Below, piece by piece: positions 59,126 to 64,000 of a stretch of 64,000 bases of DNA. The notes beneath the pieces are model-generated. The model saw nothing but the letters and a program-made list of their open reading frames with translations, had not been told where the DNA came from and searched no databases. The position numbers and the translations under genes were made by a program. Positions within the stretch are counted from its first letter, which is position 1. Each line of letters begins with the position of its first letter. Source of the DNA: Palsa-504 sp963789225 (GTDB lineage: Bacteria > Actinomycetota > Actinomycetes > Streptosporangiales > Streptosporangiaceae); NCBI GenBank assembly GCA_963789225.1, contig CAWBKD010000042.1, positions 6,739 to 70,738 of the forward strand, in the 5' to 3' direction.

Positions 59126-60670
59126 TCATGGCGGCTGGCTGTAGAGATCGTCCATGGTGGCAAGGAGAATCTTGCCTCTGCTGGCGGTCGCTTCGGCCGT
59201 GAGTTCATCGGTGAAGCCTGTCGCGCTGAACAGGCCGAGTGTGGCGTCGGCGGCATCGTGCCCTGCGGCGGTCAGCAGGTCGCGGAGGTGCTGGAGCCTG
59301 TACAGCTCGGCCAGGCCCGGGCGGCGGTCGCGGTGCTTGGCCTCGCCGACGAACGCTACCGGCGCGCCGGGGGACCGTGGGCGGCTGCCGCGCGCGAGCG
59401 CCAGGACGTCGATCTCATGGCTCACCTTGTGCTCGCGGCAGGCGATGACGGTCTGCCCGACCGGGCCGACGGCCAGGCCTGCCTCCCTGGGAGCGTAGCG
59501 GGCGACCCACTCGGCGGCGAGCGCCTCGAAATGGGGCCCGAAGATCTTGGATTCTACGGTGTGCTCTGCCTCGGCCCAGACCTGGCGCGCCCGGCCAGCT
59601 TCCAGGTCGGCCAGGTACGGTTCGATGACCAGCTGGTGGAAGCGGACCATCGGGTCGGCGACCGTAATCACGGGCCGCCGGTCCAGCAGCAGGTCGTGCC
59701 GGCGGTCGATGAATCCAGCCGCGGCCAGCGTTGTCAGCTGGTGCGCCAGTGAGGTGGCCGGGCGGCCCAGCAGGCCACCGATCTTGGTCGGCGATGACTC
59801 GCCCGCCGCCACGGCCGCGAGCACCGAACTGTACGCGGCGGTGTCGCGGATGCGCGGGTCCTCGTGCACGACCCGGCGGGCCTCGTCGAACAGCGGCATG
59901 GACGGTCGCAGCACGTTCCGCGCGAGCCAGCCGCCAAGCTGCGCGGGGTCCTCTGGAACCTGCTGGTCCAGCACAAGTTCCCGGTAGCCGGGCGTGCCGC
60001 CGATCAGGGCGTTGTGCGCGAAGGCCACGGCGGGATCCTCGATCCCCCAGTATTCCCGCGCGGCCCGGTAGCCGAATGACCGCACTCGCAGTTCAAGCGC
60101 GGCCCGGCCGCGCAACGCCCTGGTCCCAGACAGCAGGTCCGCCATGACCGAAATCGCCGAACCGCACAGGAGAAGGCGAAACGATGCGGTGCTCACCCCG
60201 GCACCCGGTCCCAGGCTGTCGTACAGGGACTGCACGATAGACGGCAGCCCGGGAGTTTCCTGAGCCAGGTACGGGAACTCATCAAGGACCAGCAGCGCAG
60301 GCACACTGCGGGAAACACGCGAGCGAGATGGTGCCGCCATCACCTCCATCGCCGTCCGCAGCGCCTGTTCCCATCCCCCGAACCCAAATGCGCCAGCTGA
60401 CAGACCCGCCCAGGCCGCGAGTGAGTCACCGAACCGGCGCAGAGAAACCGGCTCGGCCTGTTCGGTGGCCAGGTGATATAGCCCGCCGACCGCGCCGGTG
60501 AGTCGGCGCAGCAGGTACGATTTACCCTGCCTGCGCCTGCCGTAGACCACGGCGATCCGCAATCCCGGCAACGGCGAGCGCGCGAAGTCGGCCAGGTCCG
60601 CCCACTCCGCCTCACGGTCGAAGACGTCCGTCGGCTTATCCAAGGTGCTGCTATCCAGCGGAGCCCCCAC
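59126..60670 (-). CDS. AAA ATPase with DUF234 nuclease-like domain
   Basis: A 514-residue protein with an N-terminal archaeal-type ATPase domain (PF01637-like): Walker A YGRRRQGKSYLLRRL, Walker B ALLVLDEFPYLA and LLLCGSAISVM. A winged helix (LLGRPATSLAHQLTTLAAAGFIDRR) and a C-terminal DUF234 domain follow, with FEALAAEWVARY, HEIDVLAL and FVGEAKHRDRRPG matching the E/D...E-x-K pattern of restriction-like nucleases. Such proteins occur with mobile and defence genes. The start is GTG at 60670 after an AT-rich promoter-like stretch (TATAAC near 60690). Substrate unknown. Confidence 0.82.
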   Translation of the reverse strand: MGAPLDSSTLDKPTDVFDREAEWADLADFARSPLPGLRIAVVYGRRRQGKSYLLRRLTGAVGGLYHLATEQAEPVSLRRFGDSLAAWAGLSAGAFGFGGWEQALRTAMEVMAAPSRSRVSRSVPALLVLDEFPYLAQETPGLPSIVQSLYDSLGPGAGVSTASFRLLLCGSAISVMADLLSGTRALRGRAALELRVRSFGYRAAREYWGIEDPAVAFAHNALIGGTPGYRELVLDQQVPEDPAQLGGWLARNVLRPSMPLFDEARRVVHEDPRIRDTAAYSSVLAAVAAGESSPTKIGGLLGRPATSLAHQLTTLAAAGFIDRRHDLLLDRRPVITVADPMVRFHQLVIEPYLADLEAGRARQVWAEAEHTVESKIFGPHFEALAAEWVARYAPREAGLAVGPVGQTVIACREHKVSHEIDVLALARGSRPRSPGAPVAFVGEAKHRDRRPGLAELYRLQHLRDLLTAAGHDAADATLGLFSATGFTDELTAEATASRGKILLATMDDLYSQPP

Positions 60671-60833
60671 AGCCCGACTACAGTTATATTAAGCATATTC
60701 AAGCTAGGAACCACTCGGGCAAGAATGACCGATAGGGCTGCCTTCTGGGCAACGTGACAGCCACCAGCTGGGAACCTAGACAGGTCGGTCGTCGCAGAAA
60801 CCCAAGCTGCCCTGAATGTGTGTGTGACGACGG

Positions 60834-60858
60834 CCGCCGTGCAAACGATAACCACACA
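60834..60858 (+). repeat. 25-bp direct repeat, left copy
   Basis: CCGCCGTGCAAACGATAACC followed by ACACA. The right copy (61720-61744) differs at two positions. The copies flank the vapBC pair. Confidence 0.8.
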
Positions 60859-60884
60859 TGTTGACCGCGCCGCGCGCGGGTCCT

Positions 60885-61265
60885 TCAGATCGCGATCAGC
60901 GGGACGGCGGGGTCAAGAAGACGGAGATCTCCGGGATCGGAGGTGACAACTTGCTGCCCCGTTCGGCGCGCGCAGATCACCACGTGGGCATCAACGATGT
61001 CAGATGTTCCGCTTGCGGCGAGGAGCCTGCCGACATTGGTCGCGTCCACCCGGCCGAGGTCGATAAGGTCGGTTGTCGGCTGCCGGACCAGGCGCGCCAG
61101 CCGGGCCTGCCCGTCCGGCCGCCGGATCGCCTGGGCCAGTGCGGTCGCCGGAACGGTGACGCGGGCGCCTGTCTCGCGTGCGCGAGCAAGGAGGACCACT
61201 ACACGGCGGTCATTCCGGTCTAGGGCGATCAGGCCTCCCGCGTCGAGGGTTACGCCCGGCATCAA
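60885..61265 (-). CDS. vapC: PIN-domain toxin (VapC-like)
   Basis: A 126-residue PIN-fold RNase. The acidic Mg-binding residues are in TLDAGGLIALDRND (first Asp), VPATALAQAIR (usually Glu; here the position is less clear), DIVDAHVVICAR and VTSDPGDLRLL. In VapBC systems the toxin cuts tRNA or rRNA when the antitoxin is lost. It overlaps the upstream antitoxin by 4 bp (ATGA). The pair is bounded by two 25-bp direct repeats. Confidence 0.85.
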   Translation of the reverse strand: MMPGVTLDAGGLIALDRNDRRVVVLLARARETGARVTVPATALAQAIRRPDGQARLARLVRQPTTDLIDLGRVDATNVGRLLAASGTSDIVDAHVVICARRTGQQVVTSDPGDLRLLDPAVPLIAI

Positions 61266-61522
61266 GCCGCCGACCTGCCCCCGCGCTGCGGGACACCGAG
61301 TACCTCATCAGCCCAGGCACGCTCGCTGTCGGAGAGCGCACCGCCGGTTTCCTGCAACGCCTCGGCGAGCAATGCCCCCCACCCTGCCACGTCATCCAAG
61401 GAGACGCCGACAGCGTGCTGCACGAATCCGGAAACGCTGGGCGCAACTCCCGCCTCCACGAGGGCGCGGATCCGTTCGAGTTGGGCCTCGTCGAGAGTGA
61501 TCGTCACCTTCTTTGATGCCAT
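61262..61522 (-). CDS. vapB: VapB-like antitoxin
   Basis: An 86-residue protein: an N-terminal ribbon-helix-helix-like part (KKVTITLDEAQLERIRALVEAG, PSVSGFVQHAVGVSL) for operator binding and a C-terminal acidic part (LSDSERAWADEVLG) expected to wrap the toxin. ATG at 61522 is chosen; 61534 is in frame. Directly upstream, TGGTATGG occurs twice 12 bp apart, a possible autoregulatory site. Confidence 0.82.
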   Translation of the reverse strand: MASKKVTITLDEAQLERIRALVEAGVAPSVSGFVQHAVGVSLDDVAGWGALLAEALQETGGALSDSERAWADEVLGVPQRGGRSAA

Positions 61523-61527
61523 ACCAG

Positions 61528-61848
61528 TTACCATACCATGGTGGGCAGGCTGTCCCAGGTTCGCAGGGCATGTGCCAGGCCAGGGAACTCGGCGCGCACG
61601 ACCACCGCCCGCTCTTCCAGGAGCGGCACCTCATCCTGCGTGAACTTCCAGATAGCCGCCTGGTCGACCCAACGCTGTTTCCCCAGATCAACGGCAATAT
61701 CTGTGAATGCAGCAATGCTCCGCTGTGCAAACGATAACGACACAGGTCGCTCAGACGCCCTAAAGAAGGTCACGCAGCTCGCTTGCGGTGCGGCCGACAT
61801 GACGGCAGATCGCTGCGAGCGTCCCGGCCGGGAGCGGTCGGGCGCCAT
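61528..61848 (-). CDS. Hypothetical fragment between the two toxin-antitoxin pairs
   Basis: The segment encodes AAFTDIAVDLGKQRWVDQAAIWKFTQDEVPLLEERAVVVRAEFPGLAHALRTWDSLPTMVW at its C-terminal half, with a codon composition that looks coding and a lower GC content. The N-terminal half overlaps hicA in another frame and is doubtful, and the right copy of the 25-bp repeat lies inside it. No family recognised; probably a remnant. Confidence 0.3.
   Translation of the reverse strand: MAPDRSRPGRSQRSAVMSAAPQASCVTFFRASERPVSLSFAQRSIAAFTDIAVDLGKQRWVDQAAIWKFTQDEVPLLEERAVVVRAEFPGLAHALRTWDSLPTMVW
61720..61744 (+). repeat. 25-bp direct repeat, right copy
   Basis: CCGCTGTGCAAACGATAACG followed by ACACA, 23 of 25 bases as in the left copy at 60834. 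It lies 15 bp after the hicA stop on the minus-strand reading. Confidence 0.8.
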
Positions 61849-61978
61849 GCACTGGAACGCTCACATGTCGGCCATCTGCATGCCGCATCACGTGGTGGCT
61901 GCCAGTGACCCGTTCCAGTTCCCAGCCGCCCTTGCCCAGCGCCTTGACGATGTCCTTTCCTGAGAGCCGGACCGGCAT
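61760..61978 (-). CDS. hicA: HicA-type mRNA interferase toxin
   Basis: The 72 residues match a typical HicA: LSGKDIVKALGKGGWELERVTGSHHVMRHADGRHVSVPVHGARPLPAGTL, with the catalytic His in GSHHVMRH and the dsRBD-like fold. HicA cleaves mRNA. Here the antitoxin gene comes first and overlaps it by 91 bp. Confidence 0.9.
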   Translation of the reverse strand: MPVRLSGKDIVKALGKGGWELERVTGSHHVMRHADGRHVSVPVHGARPLPAGTLAAICRHVGRTASELRDLL

Positions 61979-62232
61979 AAGGCCGCATCGCCGACGGTAA
62001 CGGCGATCTCCCTCGTCAGCTCCTCCGGGACTGGCTCGGCGCTGAACAGCGCCCGGATGCCCTCGCCAAGATCATCGAGCGCCTCGGCGAGCGTGTCGCC
62101 AACGCCGAAGGCGCCAAGGTCCCCCGGCAGGCCCACCGCCTGCACACCCCAAGCGAAGGAATCCGGCGCCGAGTCCGGACGGGGACGACCAGGGTCATCC
62201 AGGATCTCATACCGGACGTGGATGGTGGTCAC
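61888..62232 (-). CDS. hicB: HicB-type antitoxin with extended C-terminus
   Basis: A 114-residue protein with the partial RNase-H-like HicB fold: SFAWGVQAVGLPGDLGAFGVGDTLAEALDDLGEGIRALF. GTG at 62232 has GGGAGG 8 nt upstream. The family usually ends where HicA starts; here the frame has no stop at EIAVTVGDAAL and runs 91 bp into hicA, adding about 30 Arg/Ser/Trp-rich residues. A lost stop or a real fusion of regulation is possible. Confidence 0.75.
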   Translation of the reverse strand: MTTIHVRYEILDDPGRPRPDSAPDSFAWGVQAVGLPGDLGAFGVGDTLAEALDDLGEGIRALFSAEPVPEELTREIAVTVGDAALCRSGSQERTSSRRWARAAGNWNGSLAATT

Positions 62233-62308
62233 AAGGCGCCCTCCCTTCCCCTCAATGATGCCAGATTCCGAGCGGTCATCGAAGTTGGGCGCACCTGGCA
62301 CCGTAAGG

Positions 62309-63620
62309 AACAAGACACTCAGCTGCGGTTGCGGTAGGTCATTTTCCCAGTTCAACAGCAGTACCTGCGCGTGCGTACCTCGACGACTGGGCGGCCGCAG
62401 AGTCGGGGTGGCTGCGCAAGTATTACCCAGAGGGCAGCGACGAACCGCACTTCGACGCGACCCCGGCGGTAGAGAAGGCGCTGCAGTGGGTGCGCGCCCT
62501 GGCCGAACGCGATTTCGTCGGTACCGAGTCCCGGCTGAATACCATCTTCGACCTGCTCCGCCAGATCGTCTTCGGCACTGAGCCGGACCCGGCGGCCAAA
62601 ATAGAGGAGCTGAGACGCCAGCAGCGTCGCCTGGACGGTGAGATCGCCCGTATCGAGGCAGGCGAGGCGACCATGCTCGACTCTAGCGGCGTGCGCGATC
62701 GCTACCAGCAGTTCGCCGCGATCGCCCGGGAGCTGCTCTCCGATTTCCGCCTGGTCGAGGAGAATTTCCGCAAGCTCGACAGGCAGCTGAGGGAGAAGGT
62801 CACCGGGTGGCAGGGCGGCAAGGGGGAACTGCTCGACGACGTGCTCGGCAGCCGGGAGTCGATCTCCGGCTCCGACCAGGGCCGGTCGTTCCAGGCGTTC
62901 TACGATTTCCTGCTCTCCCAAGCCCGCCAGCAGGAGCTGTCGGATCTGCTTGAGCGGGTCCACCAGCTATCAGGCAACGCCGAGAGCGACCCACGCCTGC
63001 GGCACGTCCACTACGACTGGCTGCAGGCCGCCGAGGCCGCCCAGGCGACAGTAAGACAGCTGTCCGAGCAGCTGAGACGGTTCCTCGATGACCAGGTGTG
63101 GTTCGAGAACCGCCGGGTGATCGACCTCCTGCGGGACATCGAGGGCCATGCGCTCAGCCTGCGCGACGAACCCGGGATCGATCTCACGAGCGAGGTCGAC
63201 GCCCTGGCCCCCGACGTCACGCTGCCGATGGAGCGGCCGCTATACACCCCAGTTCGCAGACCGCGACTCGACAGTGACCCCATCCGGCCTGCCGGAAGCG
63301 ACGACGAGACCGATCCGACCGCCCTGTTCGACCAGGTCTACGTCGACCCAGGCCCGCTCCGCGGGAACATACGCGCCGCGCTCCGCCGCCAGCCGCAGGT
63401 CGGGCTGGCGGACCTGGTCAGCGCCGCACCGCTCACGCACGGCGTCGCCGAGCTCGTCACGTATCTGTCGCTTCGCGACGACGCCTTCACGGTCGTCTAC
63501 GACGACACCAGGTCCGAACAGGTCAGCTGGACCGGCCCGGACGGGCGCGACCGGACCGCCACGCTGCCGGGGGTCACCTTCGCCCGTACTGTCGGCCTTG
63601 TCACGGTGAGCCCGCCATGA
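62309..63620 (+). pseudogene. jetA: Wadjet protein JetA (DUF3375), 5'-truncated
   Basis: The kleisin-like subunit of the Wadjet anti-plasmid SMC complex. From about 62364 the match is clear: YLDDWAAAESGWLRKYYPEGSDEPHFDATPAVEKAL, then DFVGTESRLNTIFDLLRQIV, a coiled coil, LLSDFRLVEENFRKLDRQLREKVTGWQGGKGELLDDVLG, SDQGRSFQAFYDFLLS and FLDDQVWFENRRVIDLLRDIEGHAL. The first 70-100 residues of the family are absent: the frame opens at 62309 with no ATG/GTG before GTG 62490, and upstream lies hicB. It is probably inactive unless an unseen start is used. It overlaps jetB by 4 bp. Confidence 0.8.
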
Positions 63621-64000
63621 CTGAGCCTGACCTGCCATTCGCCGTCATCACGCTGATGAAGGGCGTCGTCTACCGCGACACCCACGAGCGTGCCTGGAAG
63701 CACCTGCTCCAGCTGCAGCCCCGGGTCAGGGATTATGTCGAGGTGCTCGGCCTGCAGGTCGTCATCGACGAAGCCGAGGGGTACGCATTCCTCCGCCAGC
63801 GGCCTTCCGACGAGGGCGAGGCCGAGGCCGAGGCCGAGCCGGTGCCCAGGATGATCCCGCGCCGCCCGCTGTCCTTCCACGTCAGCCTGCTGCTCGCGCT
63901 GCTGCGGAAGAAGCTCGCCGAGTTCGACGCCCAAGGCGGTGATACCCGGCTGATGCTCACCCGCGACCAGATCGCAGAAATGCTCCGCGTCTTCCTGCCG
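63617..64000 (+). CDS. jetB: Wadjet protein JetB (DUF4194), partial at window edge
   Basis: The first 128 residues of the KITE-like winged-helix subunit: PFAVITLMKGVVYRDTHERAWKHLLQLQPRVRDYVEVLGLQVVIDEAEGYAFLRQ, an acidic GEAEAEAEAEP loop, then RRPLSFHVSLLLALLRKKLAEFD. This is the DUF4194 pattern. The ATG overlaps the jetA stop (ATGA). jetC (SMC ATPase) and jetD (topoisomerase-like nuclease) would be expected beyond the window. Confidence 0.88.
   Translation, partial: MTEPDLPFAVITLMKGVVYRDTHERAWKHLLQLQPRVRDYVEVLGLQVVIDEAEGYAFLRQRPSDEGEAEAEAEPVPRMIPRRPLSFHVSLLLALLRKKLAEFDAQGGDTRLMLTRDQIAEMLRVFLP

Noticed and set aside
60671..60884. Small gene between vapC and the ATPase
   Set aside because: Only short frames without start signals are present; an AT-rich promoter-like stretch and one 25-bp repeat account for what is visible.
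61210..61516. Plus-strand frames across vapB
   Set aside because: Frame shadows of the antitoxin gene, without similarity or a ribosome-binding site.

Overview
The window is high-GC DNA from an actinomycete. Genes typical of that phylum are seen directly: HemQ, a mycothiol-type maleylpyruvate isomerase fold, two F420-type LLM oxidoreductases, FprA, GuaB1, a MutT1-Ppk1 pair, and the DUF3000, DUF3093, DUF3145, DUF3710 and DUF4193 families. A Streptosporangiales- or Streptomyces-like soil organism is an inference; no rRNA or tRNA gene is present to fix it.

Left part (1-16.3 kb): the end of a LAL-type ATPase regulator, msrB with a cupin gene, a repeat-filled spacer, a DUF3089 lipoprotein divergent from a MarR regulator, arfB, then three genes of the coproporphyrin-dependent heme branch (hemQ, cgoX, hemE) mixed with a DUF4349 lipoprotein and an aldolase. 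Next come DUF3000, ribonuclease D (frameshifted), a DedA protein with an acidic repeat tail, mutT1 and ppk1. Middle (16.3-39.5 kb): two MFS exporters, fprA, dxs, quinone oxidoreductase/TetR, a phospholipase C-like enzyme, DoxX/TetR, an MDMPI-fold protein, a HemK-like methyltransferase, aconitase (frameshifted), two LLM oxidoreductases, a large Pro/Gly-rich membrane protein, a PEP-mutase-like enzyme (frameshifted) and a small GntR regulator.

Right-middle (39.5-56 kb): a compact conserved core with RNA methyltransferase, two TrkA proteins, DUF3710-dut, DUF3093, DUF4235, DUF4193, inositol monophosphatase, ferrochelatase, an MFS protein, an Mrp ATPase, guaB1, DUF3145, lnt, a Bax-inhibitor-1 protein and a HAD phosphatase. 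With hemH here and hemE, cgoX and hemQ on the left, the window carries all four enzymes from uroporphyrinogen decarboxylation to heme except the oxygen-independent or -dependent HemN/HemF step, which this branch does not need.

Right end (56-64 kb): this part is different. From 56.1 to 59.1 kb lie five broken regulator or enzyme remnants. They are followed by a DUF234-type ATPase, a VapBC pair between 25-bp direct repeats, a HicBA pair, and the start of a Wadjet (JetABCD) anti-plasmid locus whose jetA has lost its 5' end. It reads as an eroding accessory or defence island.

Two features look new. One is a GC-rich palindromic element inserted in the same reading frame in two unrelated genes (29.4 and 47.4 kb). 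The other is a pair of REP-like inverted-repeat clusters at 1.6-1.8 kb. Many genes, including four regulators, also show a TANNNT hexamer 6-7 nt before the start codon, as expected for leaderless transcripts. Several core genes carry single-base frameshifts that may be assembly errors and should be checked against reads.
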